DNA of 64,000 nucleotides from Nitrobacter sp051535235 (GCF_051535235.1 NZ_JBPPLZ010000003.1:62001-126000); one strand, 5' to 3'; shown: positions 44,264 to 54,088, counted from the stretch's first letter. Numbers and translations: made by a program. The notes: generated by a model from the letters alone, not told the origin.

Positions 44264-44656
44264 ATGGGTAAGGAAGCTGCGACACGCGTGCGCCGCCGCG
44301 AACGCAAGAACATCGCATCCGGCATCGCGCATGTGAATTCGTCGTTCAACAACACCACCATCACCATCACCGACGCGCAGGGCAACACCATCGCCTGGTC
44401 GTCGGCCGGAACGATGGGCTTCAAGGGCTCGCGCAAATCGACGCCGTATGCCGCGCAGGTTGCTGCGGAAGACGTTTCCAAGAAGGCGCAGGAGCACGGG
44501 ATGCGCACCCTCGAGGTCGAGGTGGCAGGCCCGGGGTCGGGCCGCGAATCGGCGCTGCGCGCGCTGCAGGCCGCTGGCTTCACCGTCACCTCGATTCGTG
44601 ACGTGACCACGATCCCGCATAACGGTTGCCGTCCGCGCAAGCGCCGGCGCGTTTGA
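44264..44656 (+). CDS. rpsK: 30S ribosomal protein S11
   Basis: 130 residues. ATG at 44264 gives MGKEAATRVRRRERKNI, with AGGAAAGG upstream. Conserved: HVNSSFNNTTITITDAQGN, STPYAAQVAAED and the platform end IPHNGCRPRKRRRV. It lies beside the mRNA exit path. A 120-base gap with diverged inverted sequences precedes it. Confidence 0.98.
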   Translation: MGKEAATRVRRRERKNIASGIAHVNSSFNNTTITITDAQGNTIAWSSAGTMGFKGSRKSTPYAAQVAAEDVSKKAQEHGMRTLEVEVAGPGSGRESALRALQAAGFTVTSIRDVTTIPHNGCRPRKRRRV

Positions 44657-44750
44657 TATTCGGCCGCGGGCGTTGGTCGTCCGCACAGGTTCAAGACCTA
44701 ATTATCGCGCGGGTTGATCCGCGCACTCCAACGCCAGAGATCTTGATGGC

Positions 44751-45782
44751 ATGGGTGATACAGTGACGATCCAGAAAAATTGGCAAGAACTGATTCGGCC
44801 GAGCAAGCTGCAGGTCGTTCCCGGCAGCGATCCCTCGCGCTTCGCGACCCTGATCGCGGAGCCGCTTGAGCGCGGCTTCGGCCAGACGCTCGGCAACGCG
44901 CTGCGGCGCATCCTGCTGTCGTCGCTGCAGGGCGCCGCGGTGCAGTCGGTGCACATCGACGGCGTGCTGCATGAGTTCTCCTCGATCGCCGGCGTGCGCG
45001 AGGACGTCACCGACATCGTGCTGAACATCAAGGACATCTCGATCAAGATGCAGGGCGAAGGCCCCAAGCGCATGGTCGTCAAGAAGCAGGGGCCAGGCTC
45101 CGTCACCGCAGGCGATATCCAGACCGTCGGCGACATCGTGGTGCTCAATCCCGAGCTTCCGATCTGCACCCTCGACGACGGCGCCGAAATCCGCATGGAA
45201 TTCACCGTCGCCAACGGGAAGGGCTACGTTGCCGCCGAGCGCAACCGGCCCGAGGACGCGCCGATCGGTCTGATCCCGGTCGACAGCCTGTATTCGCCCG
45301 TGCGCAAGGTGTCCTACAAGGTCGAGAATACCCGCGAGGGCCAGATCCTCGACTACGACAAGCTGACGATGACGATCGAGACCAACGGCGGCGTGACGCC
45401 CGAGGACGCCGTGGCCTTCGCCGCGCGCATCCTGCAGGATCAACTCAACGTGTTCGTCAACTTCGAGGAGCCGCGCAAGGAAGTCACCACCGAGATCATT
45501 CCGGATCTGGCGTTCAACCCGGCGTTCCTCAAGAAGGTGGACGAACTGGAATTGTCGGTGCGCTCGGCGAACTGCCTGAAGAACGACAACATTGTCTACA
45601 TCGGCGACCTGGTGCAGAAGTCGGAAGCGGAGATGCTGCGGACGCCGAACTTCGGCCGCAAGTCACTGAACGAAATCAAGGAAGTGCTGGCCCAGATGGG
45701 TCTGCATCTCGGCATGGAAGTACCCGGCTGGCCGCCGGAGAATATCGACGAACTGGCCAAGCGCTTCGAGGATCATTACTGA
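44751..45782 (+). CDS. rpoA: DNA-directed RNA polymerase subunit alpha
   Basis: 343 residues. The N-terminal dimer domain (about 1-235) has LERGFGQTLGNALRRILLSS. The flexible linker leads to the C-terminal domain (about 260-335), which has LSVRSANCLKNDNIVYIGDL and TPNFGRKSLNEIKEVLAQMG. These include the residues that bind UP elements and activators. It nucleates RNA polymerase assembly (beta and beta' at 8015 and 12328). Begins MGDTVTIQKNWQELIRPSK, the usual alphaproteobacterial start. Confidence 0.99.
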   Translation: MGDTVTIQKNWQELIRPSKLQVVPGSDPSRFATLIAEPLERGFGQTLGNALRRILLSSLQGAAVQSVHIDGVLHEFSSIAGVREDVTDIVLNIKDISIKMQGEGPKRMVVKKQGPGSVTAGDIQTVGDIVVLNPELPICTLDDGAEIRMEFTVANGKGYVAAERNRPEDAPIGLIPVDSLYSPVRKVSYKVENTREGQILDYDKLTMTIETNGGVTPEDAVAFAARILQDQLNVFVNFEEPRKEVTTEIIPDLAFNPAFLKKVDELELSVRSANCLKNDNIVYIGDLVQKSEAEMLRTPNFGRKSLNEIKEVLAQMGLHLGMEVPGWPPENIDELAKRFEDHY

Positions 45783-45788
45783 ACTCTC

Positions 45789-45892
45789 TGTCATTCCGGA
45801 GCGAGCCGAAGGCTCGAACCCGGAATCCAGAAATTCATCCAATTCTGTTTCCGGATTCCGGATCGCTGCCCTGCAGCCTCCGGAATGACGGA
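45789..45892. repeat. Dispersed palindromic repeat between rpoA and rplQ
   Basis: GTCATTCCGGAGCGAGCC at the left and CAGCCTCCGGAATGACGG at the right are inverted complements at their ends, with CCCGGAATCCAG and CCGGATTCCGG inside. Together they form a long stem in the alpha-operon RNA. Confidence 0.7.
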
Positions 45893-45975
45893 AGCGGGAT
45901 CACCGGGCGAACGCAGGATGCCCATCTGCACTGAATGTCCGGCCCGCGGCCGCGACAGGGATTGAGGAAAGAGAC

Positions 45976-46392
45976 ATGCGTCACGGCAAGGTTCACCGCA
46001 AGCTCAACCGCACCGCGGAGCATCGCAAGGCGATGTTCGCCAACATGGCGTCGTCGCTCATCAAGCACGAGCAGATCGTCACCACGCTGCCGAAGGCGAA
46101 GGAACTGCGTCCGATTGTCGAAAAGCTCGTGACGCTCGGCAAGAAGGGCGGTCTCGACAAGCGCCGTCAGGCGATCAGCGAGATGCGCGATATCGATCAG
46201 GTGAAGAAGCTGTTCGGCGTGCTGGCGCCCCGCTACGCGGACCGTCAGGGCGGCTACACCCGCATCATCAAGGCCGGCTTCCGGTACGGCGACAACGCGC
46301 CGATGGCGGTGATCGAGTTCGTCGATCGCGACTTCGATGCCAAGGGACAGGACTCCGGTCCGGTGCAGGAGAAGGCCGCCGAGGAGGACTGA
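45976..46392 (+). CDS. rplQ: 50S ribosomal protein L17
   Basis: 138 residues. Begins MRHGKVHRKLNRTAEHRKAM, then the conserved LIKHEQIVTTLPKAKELRP. The last 20 residues are an acidic tail (QEKAAEED). It lies near the tunnel exit. It is the last gene of the alpha operon, with a terminator 30 bases downstream. Confidence 0.98.
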   Translation: MRHGKVHRKLNRTAEHRKAMFANMASSLIKHEQIVTTLPKAKELRPIVEKLVTLGKKGGLDKRRQAISEMRDIDQVKKLFGVLAPRYADRQGGYTRIIKAGFRYGDNAPMAVIEFVDRDFDAKGQDSGPVQEKAAEED

Positions 46393-46421
46393 CCTTCTGC
46401 GGCATCCAAAGACATCGGAAG

Positions 46422-46445
46422 CGGCGCGTTAAGCGCCGTTTTTGT
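46422..46445 (+). terminator. Intrinsic terminator of the alpha operon
   Basis: CGGCGC-GTTAA-GCGCCG followed by TTTTTGTTT. It closes the ribosomal region. Confidence 0.85.
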
Positions 46446-46647
46446 TTATGGCCGGCGACGTCATATGGCCGGCGATATCATTCGGTCCATGACTGCCGAC
46501 GGCACTTGACCCCGAATCGCGGTTGTCCAGTTGCGCCGGAACTTCGATACGCCTCGCGTCCGGATGCCGAAATCGGGGCGGATCATCTTCGGAGACCGTT
46601 CCGCCTCGGCGAAATCGAAAGCGACGTCATGACTTTGATTTGACGTG

Positions 46648-46693
46648 TTTCTTCGCGCGAGCCGATGCCCACTTCGTTCGAAAACGTTATATT
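46648..46693 (+). repeat. Promoter-like repeat (family C) before the DegP-type gene
   Basis: TTTCTTCGCGCGAGCCGATG, then ACTTCGTTCGAAAACGTTAT, ending in TATATT at 46688-46693. It aligns over its whole length with 61246-61290, which ends TATAAT just before tRNA-Pro. It is followed 47 bases later by the protease start. The rest of the 347-base gap before it holds no gene. Confidence 0.55.
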
Positions 46694-46739
46694 GCACCGC
46701 CGGACGGCTTATATTCCGTTCGCTTTCCGAGAGGCATCG

Positions 46740-48143
46740 ATGATCCGAATCAGTGCTTTCCTTGCGGCGGCTCTATGTGCCGTCGTCGTTACCGGCGTCA
46801 ACCCTGCGACGGCGCAGGATCGCCGCGTGCCGGCTTCCGAGGCCGAGATTCGGTTGTCCTTTGCGCCGATCGTGCAGCGGGTGGCGCCGGCGGTGGTGAA
46901 CGTCTACGCCGCCAAGGTGATCCAGAACCGCAATCCGCTTCTCGACGATCCGGTCTTTCGCCGCTTCTTCGGCGTTCCCGGCCAGCAGCCCGAACAGATG
47001 CAGCGCTCGCTTGGCTCCGGCGTGATGGTCGATCCGTCCGGCCTTGTCGTGACCAACAATCACGTCATCGAAGGCGCCGATCAGGTCAAGGTCGCGCTGG
47101 CGGACAAGCGTGAGTTCGAAGCCGAGATCGTGCTCAAGGACACCCGGACCGACCTCGCGATCCTGCGGCTGAAAAATGTGCATGAGAAGTTTCCGACGCT
47201 CGATTTCGCCAATTCGGACGAGTTGCAGGTCGGAGACGTCGTCATCGCGATCGGAAATCCCTTCGGCGTCGGACAGACGGTAACGCACGGCATCGTGTCG
47301 GCGCTGGCGCGCACGCAGGTCGGCATCACCGACTATCAGTTCTTCATCCAGACCGATGCGGCGATCAATCCGGGCAACTCCGGCGGCGCGCTGGTCGACA
47401 TGACCGGCCGCCTTGCCGGCATCAACACGGCGATCTTCTCGCGCTCCGGAGGATCGCAGGGCATCGGCTTTGCAATTCCGGCCAACATGGTGCGGGTCGT
47501 CGTGGCGTCCGCAAAGCACGGCGGCAAGGCCGTGAAGCGGCCCTGGCTTGGCGCGCGGCTGCAGGCGGTAACGCCGGAAATCGCCGAAACCATCGGCCTC
47601 AAGGCACCCGCCGGCGCGCTGGTCGCGAGCGTGACGCCGGGAAGCCCGGCGGCGCGGGCCGGGCTCAAGCTCTCCGACCTGATCGTGTCGATCGACGGAC
47701 AGCCCGTCGAGGATCCCAATGCGTTCGACTATCGCTTCGCCACGCGTCCGCTCGGCGGCACCTCGCAGGTCGAGGTTCAGCGCAACGGGAGGCCGGTCAA
47801 GCTCACCGTTCCGTTGGAGACCGCGCCGGACAGAGGCCGCGACGAGATCACGATCACCAAGCCGTCGCCGTTTCAGGGCGCGAAAGTTGCCAACATCTCG
47901 CCGGCGCTCGCCGACGAACTTCATCTCGACCCCGGCACTGAGGGCGTCGTGGTCACCGCGCTGGTGGACGATGGAATGGCCGCGAGCGTCGGCTTCATGA
48001 AGGGCGACATCATTCTGGCGGTCAACAACAAGAAGATCGCAAAGACGGCCGATCTCGAACGCGCCGTCAGCGAAGCCGGGCGGCTCTGGCGGATCACGTT
48101 GATGCGCGGCGGCCAGCAGATTCAAGTCATGCTTGGCGGATGA
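46740..48143 (+). CDS. Periplasmic serine protease, DegP/HtrA (Do) family
   Basis: 467 residues from ATG 46740, chosen because GAGG precedes it and it begins directly with a signal peptide (residues 1-26, cleavage after ATAQ); an upstream ATG would place 25 extra residues before it. The trypsin-like domain has the triad His108 (TNNHVIEG), Asp138 (TRTDLAIL) and Ser214 (NPGNSGGAL). Two PDZ domains follow (about 265-355 and 380-465). The family degrades or refolds misfolded envelope proteins. rarA starts inside its stop codon (ATGA). Confidence 0.93.
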   Translation: MIRISAFLAAALCAVVVTGVNPATAQDRRVPASEAEIRLSFAPIVQRVAPAVVNVYAAKVIQNRNPLLDDPVFRRFFGVPGQQPEQMQRSLGSGVMVDPSGLVVTNNHVIEGADQVKVALADKREFEAEIVLKDTRTDLAILRLKNVHEKFPTLDFANSDELQVGDVVIAIGNPFGVGQTVTHGIVSALARTQVGITDYQFFIQTDAAINPGNSGGALVDMTGRLAGINTAIFSRSGGSQGIGFAIPANMVRVVVASAKHGGKAVKRPWLGARLQAVTPEIAETIGLKAPAGALVASVTPGSPAARAGLKLSDLIVSIDGQPVEDPNAFDYRFATRPLGGTSQVEVQRNGRPVKLTVPLETAPDRGRDEITITKPSPFQGAKVANISPALADELHLDPGTEGVVVTALVDDGMAASVGFMKGDIILAVNNKKIAKTADLERAVSEAGRLWRITLMRGGQQIQVMLGG

Positions 48144-49477
48144 GCCCGAAGCGACAGCGCGAGTCCAAAAGGCTGTTCGCCGCGGCGGGTCTGGAGAACG
48201 ATGCGCCGCGTCCACTGCCGGATCGGCTGCGTCCGCGAGCGCTGTCTGATGTGGTCGGGCAGGACCACATCCTCGGACCGGATGGCGCGCTGACGCGGAT
48301 GCTGGAAACCCGCACGCTCGGCTCGCTGATTTTCTGGGGACCGCCGGGAACCGGCAAGACCACGGTGGCGCGGCTGCTGGCGGACGCGACCGCGTTGCAC
48401 TTCGAGCAACTGTCCGCCGTGTTCTCCGGCGTCGCCGATCTGAAGAAAGCGTTCGACGCCGCGCGAGCGCGCCGCGAGACCGGCACGGGAACGCTATTGT
48501 TCGTGGACGAGGTGCATCGCTTCAATCGCGCGCAGCAGGATTCGTTTCTGCCCGTCATGGAGGATGGCACCGTCGTCCTGGTCGGCGCGACCACGGAGAA
48601 TCCCTCCTTCGAACTGAACGCGGCGCTGCTGTCGCGGGCGCGCGTGCTGGTGTTCCATTCGCTCGACGCGGCGGCGATCGAGAACCTGTTCGCCCGCGCC
48701 GAACAGGTGGAAGGCAAGCCGCTGCCGCTCGATGCCGAGGCCCGCGCCGCGCTGGTGCGCATGGCCGACGGCGACGGCCGCGCGGCCTTGACGCTGGTCG
48801 AGGAGGTCTGGCGCTCGGCGCGTGACGGCGAGGTGTTCAATGCCGAACAGTTGCAGGGCGTGCTGCAGCGCCGCGCGCCGATCTACGACAAGTCCGCCGA
48901 CGGCCATTACAACCTGATCTCCGCGCTGCACAAAGCGGTGCGCGGCTCCGATCCGGACGCGGCGCTGTATTATCTGGCGCGGATGCTCGAGGCCGGCGAG
49001 GATCCGCTGTTTCTCGCGCGCCGCGTGGTGCGGATGGCGGTGGAGGATATCGGTCTTGCCGATCCGCAGGCGCTGGTCATCGCCAACGCCGCGAAGGATG
49101 CCTATGATTTTCTCGGCTCGCCCGAGGGCGAACTCGCCATCGCACAGGCCGTGATCTATGTCGCGACCGCGCCGAAATCGAACGCCGCCTACAAGGCGTT
49201 CGGCGCGGCGAAGCGGGTCGCAAAGGAGGGTGGTTCGCTGTTGCCGCCGAGGCACATCCTGAATTCGCCGACCAGGCTGATGAAGGAAGAAGGCTACGGC
49301 GAAGGCTATCAATACGATCACGATACGCCGGATGGCTTTTCGGGGCAGGACTATTTTCCGGAGGCGCTCGGACGGCGGACGTTCTACGATCCGCCCGATC
49401 GCGGCTTCGAGCGCGAGATCAGGAAGCGGCTGGACTATTGGGCGAAGCTGCGACGAGAGAAGGAGAGCAGCAAGTGA
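48140..49477 (+). CDS. rarA: Replication-associated recombination protein A (AAA+ ATPase)
   Basis: 445 residues. Walker A GPPGTGKTT at 67-75, Walker B LLFVDEVHRFN, sensor GATTENPSFELN, and the C-terminal tetramerisation region (RVAKEGGSLLPPRHILNSPT). RarA/MgsA acts at stalled replication forks with SSB and RecA and is related to clamp-loader ATPases. It is translationally coupled to the upstream protease gene (four-base overlap) and its stop overlaps the GTG start of the next gene. Confidence 0.95.
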   Translation: MSPKRQRESKRLFAAAGLENDAPRPLPDRLRPRALSDVVGQDHILGPDGALTRMLETRTLGSLIFWGPPGTGKTTVARLLADATALHFEQLSAVFSGVADLKKAFDAARARRETGTGTLLFVDEVHRFNRAQQDSFLPVMEDGTVVLVGATTENPSFELNAALLSRARVLVFHSLDAAAIENLFARAEQVEGKPLPLDAEARAALVRMADGDGRAALTLVEEVWRSARDGEVFNAEQLQGVLQRRAPIYDKSADGHYNLISALHKAVRGSDPDAALYYLARMLEAGEDPLFLARRVVRMAVEDIGLADPQALVIANAAKDAYDFLGSPEGELAIAQAVIYVATAPKSNAAYKAFGAAKRVAKEGGSLLPPRHILNSPTRLMKEEGYGEGYQYDHDTPDGFSGQDYFPEALGRRTFYDPPDRGFEREIRKRLDYWAKLRREKESSK

Positions 49478-50172
49478 CCATGAAGTTTATCCGGGCCTGC
49501 ATTATCGGCATCGGCGTTCTCGCGTGGATAGCGCCCTCGCACGCCGAGATGGTCGAGACCGCGCCTGGCGTCACGGTGACGAAGAAGACATTCGCGGCGC
49601 CGATCGACGAGCAGCCGTTCTTCGGGTTCGCCGACAAAACTCCCGAACAACGCAAGGCCGATGCCGATTTTCTCGCAAGCGTGGACAAGCTTGGCCCGCG
49701 CGAGGCGGTGTTTCATGCGGCCATCGAGCGCGGCTGGGGGCATTTGGAGCGCAGCGACTTTTCGGAGGCGGCGAAGCGATTCAATCAGGCGTGGCTGCTC
49801 GCCCCCGAACGCAGCCCGATCTATCAGGGGTTCGCCGTGATCGCCGCAGCGCGGTTCGGGGATCTCGAATATGCAGAAGAATTGTTCAAGGTCGCGCTTC
49901 GCCAGCCGTCGCCGCGGCGAACGCTGAAGGCCGATTACGGCCGCCTGCTGCTGAAGGCCAAGCGTCCGGCCGAGGCGAAAACGATTTTGGAGGAGGGCGT
50001 GCGCGACGCACCCGCATTCGCGGATGGGTGGGCCAGTCTCGGACTTGCGCGGCTGCAGACCGGCGACGCCGCGGGCGCCTGTGCGGCCGCGAGCGAGGCC
50101 GACAAGCTCAAACGCTCGCGCGACGTGCTGATCGACCTCGCTTTGCTCAAGAGGCAGGCGGCTTGCCAGTAG
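49474..50172 (+). CDS. Exported TPR-like protein of unknown function
   Basis: 232 residues from GTG 49474, which is 8 bases after AGGAG and overlaps the rarA stop as GTGA; the ATG two codons later is a possible alternative. Residues 1-25 form a signal peptide (cleavage near PSHAE). The rest has helical pairs resembling tetratricopeptide repeats: RSDFSEAAKRFNQAWLLAPE, LEYAEELFKVALRQ, RPAEAKTILEEGVRDAP and a last GDAAGACAAASEADKL. TPR proteins scaffold complexes. No specific partner is implied by the neighbours. Confidence 0.75.
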   Translation: MTMKFIRACIIGIGVLAWIAPSHAEMVETAPGVTVTKKTFAAPIDEQPFFGFADKTPEQRKADADFLASVDKLGPREAVFHAAIERGWGHLERSDFSEAAKRFNQAWLLAPERSPIYQGFAVIAAARFGDLEYAEELFKVALRQPSPRRTLKADYGRLLLKAKRPAEAKTILEEGVRDAPAFADGWASLGLARLQTGDAAGACAAASEADKLKRSRDVLIDLALLKRQAACQ

Positions 50173-50261
50173 CGGCTGGGCGGGCGGCGAGGTGATTTCA
50201 CCGTGACGGTGGCCCGCATCTGCGCTACGCACCGGGGTCTGTTCGCAAGCGAGAAAAGCAC

Positions 50262-51497
50262 ATGAGCCGCCGCGTCAAACGACCTCTCGCGAAATCCCGC
50301 GGTTCGGGCAGCGAGCGTTCCAAAGGCGCTCTGTCCAAAGGTGTTCGTCCCAAACGGACGCGTCCGGAAGGGCGTGGCGCGGCCGAGCGTTTCGGAGGCG
50401 AGCGAGGACAGGGCGTTCGGCCAGGCAGGCCGCCGCGCGCAGCCACACCTCGCGAAACTGTGCCCTTCATCGAACCGCCCGCCAAACCCGAACCAGCGCC
50501 GCTGCCGACGAAGGTGCAGACGGTCGCCGTGACGGCCGACGAAGCCAACATGCGCGTCGATCGCTTTCTCGAAGCGCGCTTTCCCGGCCTGTCGTTTTCC
50601 CACATTCAGCGCATCGTCCGCAAAGGCGAGTTGCGTGTGAACGGCAAGCGCGCCGACAGCAAGGATCGGCTCGATGAAGGCGACAAGGTCCGCATCCCGC
50701 CGCTCAAGCTCGACACGCCGAAGGCTGCGACACACCTGTCCGAGGCCGAGACCCGGATAGGCGACGAATTGCGGAAGATGGTGTTGTTCGAGGATGCCGA
50801 CGTCATGGTGCTGAATAAGCCGGCCGGGCTTGCGGTGCAGGGCGGTTCCGGCCTCTCGCGGCACATCGACGGAATGCTCGAGGTGATGCGCGACGCGAAG
50901 GGCCAGCGCCCGCGCCTCGTGCATCGGCTCGATCGCGAAACCGCCGGCTGCCTGCTGGTCGCCAAGACGCGCTTTGCGGCGACGGCGCTCACGGCGTCGT
51001 TCCGCCATCGCTCGGCCCGCAAGATCTACTGGGCGCTGGTCGCGGGCGTGCCGAAGCCGAAGCAGGGCCGCATCTCGACCTATCTCGCCAAGGAAGAGAG
51101 CGAGGAAGACTCGATCATGCGGATCGCCGCGCATGGCGACGAGGGAGCAAGCCACGCGGTGACCTACTACGCGGTGGTGGAAACATCTGCCCAGAAGCTC
51201 GCCTGGGTATCGCTGAAACCCGTCACCGGTCGGACCCATCAGCTCCGCGCGCACATGGCGCATATCAATCATGCCATCGTCGGCGACCCCAAGTATTTCA
51301 ACAAGGAGAACTGGCAGTTGCCGGGCGGTCTTCAGAAGAGGCTTCACCTTCTGGCGCGTCGCATCGTGATTCCGCATCCGCGCGGCGGGGTGATCGATGT
51401 GAGCGCGCCGCTGCCGCCGCACATGCTGCAATCATGGAACCTGCTCGGCCTTGAAGCCGACCGGTTTGACCCGATCGAGAACGCGCCAGAGGAATAG
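50262..51497 (+). CDS. RluC/RluD-family ribosomal pseudouridine synthase
   Basis: 411 residues. A disordered, basic N-terminal extension of about 85 residues (Arg/Gly/Pro-rich) precedes an S4 domain (about 97-145, MRVDRFLEARFPGLSFSHIQ). The catalytic domain has HRLDRETAG with catalytic Asp224 and the conserved GRTHQLRAHMAHINHAIVGD. It converts specific uridines of 23S rRNA to pseudouridine. RluC is the closest guess from length and S4 domain, but RluD is not excluded. The ATP12 gene starts 43 bases after the stop. Confidence 0.88.
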   Translation: MSRRVKRPLAKSRGSGSERSKGALSKGVRPKRTRPEGRGAAERFGGERGQGVRPGRPPRAATPRETVPFIEPPAKPEPAPLPTKVQTVAVTADEANMRVDRFLEARFPGLSFSHIQRIVRKGELRVNGKRADSKDRLDEGDKVRIPPLKLDTPKAATHLSEAETRIGDELRKMVLFEDADVMVLNKPAGLAVQGGSGLSRHIDGMLEVMRDAKGQRPRLVHRLDRETAGCLLVAKTRFAATALTASFRHRSARKIYWALVAGVPKPKQGRISTYLAKEESEEDSIMRIAAHGDEGASHAVTYYAVVETSAQKLAWVSLKPVTGRTHQLRAHMAHINHAIVGDPKYFNKENWQLPGGLQKRLHLLARRIVIPHPRGGVIDVSAPLPPHMLQSWNLLGLEADRFDPIENAPEE

Positions 51498-51540
51498 GCC
51501 CCTTGCCGCACGTCCAACGTCGGCGCGATATGAGTCTGCC

Positions 51541-52323
51541 ATGCGTGAATTGTTCGATGATCCCGGCCCCTCGCCGGTGAGTCCGGAAGAGGCGGCGCGC
51601 AGCTCCGCGCGCGCGGGGCAGCGCAAGCGCTTCTACGCCTTCGCGAACGTGAGTGAGACCCCGGATGGGTTCGCCATCCTGCTCGACGGCAAGCCGGTGC
51701 GCACGCCGTCGCGTAACGTGCTGGCGGCGCCGTCTCAGGAGATCGCGGAGATGATCGCCGCCGAATGGCAGGCGCAGGGGGACGTCATCGACCCCATGAC
51801 CATGCCGGTAACGCGGCTCGCCAACAGCGTCATCGACGGCGTGACCGGCCGTGTCGAAGCCGTGGTCGAGGATATCGCCAGATATTTTGAGACGGACCTG
51901 CTGTTCTATCGCGCCGGTCACCCTGAAGCGCTGGTCGCTCGCGAAGCCGCGCATTGGGATCCCGTGCTGTTCTGGGCGGCCGAAACGCTGGGGGCCCATT
52001 TCATCCTGACCGAGGGCATCGTGCATATCCGCCAGCCGGATCCGGCGATCGCTGCCGCCCGCGCGGCGCTGCCGTCCGGCTCCTGGGCGGTTGGAGCGCT
52101 GCATGTGGTCACGACATTGACCGGCTCCGCATTGCTCGCGCTCGCTCTGATGTTTGGGAGGCTCGACGCCGACGAGGTCTGGGCCGCCGCCCATGTCAAC
52201 GAGGACTGGAACAGCGAGCAATGGGGCGCCGACGAGGAGGCAGAGGCGCGGCAGGCCGCTCGCCGGTCTGATTTCAGGGCGGCCGCGGCCGTCCTGGCGG
52301 CGCAGGTTCAACCATCCGGTTAA
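51541..52323 (+). CDS. ATP12-family F1-ATPase assembly chaperone
   Basis: 260 residues from ATG 51541 (MRELFDDPGPSPVSPEEAAR). Family signatures: KRFYAFANVSETPDGFAILL, DGKPVRTPSRNVLAAPS, MPVTRLANSVIDGV, ARYFETDLLFYRA and the C-terminal VNEDWNSEQWGADEEAE. ATP12 holds the F1 alpha subunit before assembly, in mitochondria and probably in alphaproteobacteria. Gene order after a pseudouridine synthase is common in Rhizobiales. The ATP synthase genes are not in the window. Confidence 0.93.
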   Translation: MRELFDDPGPSPVSPEEAARSSARAGQRKRFYAFANVSETPDGFAILLDGKPVRTPSRNVLAAPSQEIAEMIAAEWQAQGDVIDPMTMPVTRLANSVIDGVTGRVEAVVEDIARYFETDLLFYRAGHPEALVAREAAHWDPVLFWAAETLGAHFILTEGIVHIRQPDPAIAAARAALPSGSWAVGALHVVTTLTGSALLALALMFGRLDADEVWAAAHVNEDWNSEQWGADEEAEARQAARRSDFRAAAAVLAAQVQPSG

Positions 52324-52372
52324 GAAGAGGTTTAGACACCGCAGTTAGCCTCGCATCCGAAACGAGGCTTTC

Positions 52373-54088
52373 ATGGCGATCTCGATCAACCCGATCTTTC
52401 CGGTCATCGCGGTGCAGGACACCGGGTCCGAGACCGCGCTTCAGCCGGGCACGGTCGTCGACGCGCGGGTCCAGCAGGTCCTTGCCAACAATCTCGTCCG
52501 CATCGCCATCGCCAACCTGACGATGGAGGCCTTGTCCGAAATTCCGCTGCAGGTCGGCGAGAACCTTCAGCTTGAGGTGTCGCAGACCGCGCAGGGGCTC
52601 AGGCTCGCGGTGGCCGGGCAGGGCGGGTCGCCCAACCCGGCGGCCGCTGCCACGGCGGAGCCGGCGGATTCAGTGACGCTGGCGCCCGACGTCGCGGCGA
52701 CCGTTGTTGTGGCCGAAGCCGATGCGTCGGCCTCGCCCCCGAAACCCGCGCTGACGGCGCTGGAAGCCTTGTCCGTCTCGGCCGCGGCGCAGAGCGCTGC
52801 GACGCGGCAAGGCAGCCTGTCGCCGCTCTATGCCAATCTGCTGGCAGCCGCCGGGTCGGGCAAGCTGCCGCCGCAAATCCAGGAGATTGCCGATCGGCTG
52901 CTGGCGCTGCGTCCCGATCTCGGTCCGAGCCTGACCGGGGGCGACATCAAGACCGCCTTCCGGAATTCCGGACTTTTTCTCGAGGCGGCGCTGGCGGCAG
53001 GGCTGCCGACGGCGCCGCCATCGCCACAGGCTGCATCGGCGTCGGCGCAACTGCCCGATCTCAAGGCCGCGCTGCTCGTGCTTCGCGAGGCGCTTTCGAT
53101 CACCGCTGGCGCGACGACAACGCAGAGCGCGTCTGCGGGCGCCGCATCGGGTTCGCCGCAAGCGCCGCAGGCGCCAGCGGCCGGATCAGCGCCGTCGATG
53201 GCGCCGCCGCTGTCACCGGATTTCGAGCCGCAGGAAGTCTACCTGCCGCAGGCGCGGCTGCCTGTCACCGACGATCCCGACACCCCGACGCTTGCGAACC
53301 AGGCTTTGTTTTCCAAGGTATCCAATGCCGGCGTCCGCACCGCTGCCACCGGTGCTGCCTTGAACCTTCTGCAGGAGGCGCTTCAGAACGGCGGCGGCAG
53401 AACCGGCCTTGGCGCGGACCTCGGACTCGACGGCGATCCGGCGGCGGGACCTTCGGCGCTCAGGGCCGCGCCGGCGAACGGCCCCGACGAGAACAACGTC
53501 TTCATCGTGCGCACCAGCACGCCGTCGCCGCCGTTTCGCGGCGCGCTGCCGACCGCACAGCCCGTCGCGCTGCCGATGCTGTCGCCGGCTGCCCCGGCGA
53601 GCGACATCGCGCGAAGGCTGCTTGACGACACCGACGCCGCGATCGCGCGCCAGACGCTGTTGCAGGTTGCCTCGCTTCCGGATCGGGTCGATGCGGGGCC
53701 GAGAAATGACCAGATCACGCCGCGCTGGAATTTCGAGATTCCGTTCGCCACCCCGTCGGGCACCGCGATCGCGCAGTTCGAGATTTCCCGCGATGCCGCC
53801 GGCCGCGATACCGAGACGGCGAAGCGGGTCTGGCGCGCGCGATTTTCGCTCGACGTCGAACCCGCCGGTCCGGTTCATGCGCTGGTGTCGCTCGCCGGCG
53901 ACAGCACCTCGGTGCGGCTGTGGGCCGAGCGTCCCGCGACAGTGAGCCGGTTGCGTGCCGGCGCCTCGCAACTCACTCAGGCATTGAGCCGCGCCGAATT
54001 GCAGCCCGGCGACATCGTCATCCGCGAGGGTACGCCGCCGCAGCAGAAACCCGCGCCGGCCGGCCATTTTCTGGATCGCGCTCTATGA
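52373..54088 (+). CDS. FliK-like protein with flagellar hook-length control C-terminal domain
   Basis: 571 residues. The first 100 residues form a conserved-looking start (FPVIAVQDTGSETALQPGTV, VLANNLVRIAIANLTMEAL). A long Ala/Pro/Ser-rich low-complexity middle follows (about 100-430). The end (about 450-560) matches the hook-length control domain: FSLDVEPAGPVHALVSLAGD, then VRLWAERPATVSRLRAGASQL. FliK proteins measure hook length and trigger the FlhB export switch. Here the partner downstream is an FlhB C-terminal-like protein whose start overlaps this stop (ATGA). No flagellar structural genes are near. Confidence 0.8.
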   Translation: MAISINPIFPVIAVQDTGSETALQPGTVVDARVQQVLANNLVRIAIANLTMEALSEIPLQVGENLQLEVSQTAQGLRLAVAGQGGSPNPAAAATAEPADSVTLAPDVAATVVVAEADASASPPKPALTALEALSVSAAAQSAATRQGSLSPLYANLLAAAGSGKLPPQIQEIADRLLALRPDLGPSLTGGDIKTAFRNSGLFLEAALAAGLPTAPPSPQAASASAQLPDLKAALLVLREALSITAGATTTQSASAGAASGSPQAPQAPAAGSAPSMAPPLSPDFEPQEVYLPQARLPVTDDPDTPTLANQALFSKVSNAGVRTAATGAALNLLQEALQNGGGRTGLGADLGLDGDPAAGPSALRAAPANGPDENNVFIVRTSTPSPPFRGALPTAQPVALPMLSPAAPASDIARRLLDDTDAAIARQTLLQVASLPDRVDAGPRNDQITPRWNFEIPFATPSGTAIAQFEISRDAAGRDTETAKRVWRARFSLDVEPAGPVHALVSLAGDSTSVRLWAERPATVSRLRAGASQLTQALSRAELQPGDIVIREGTPPQQKPAPAGHFLDRAL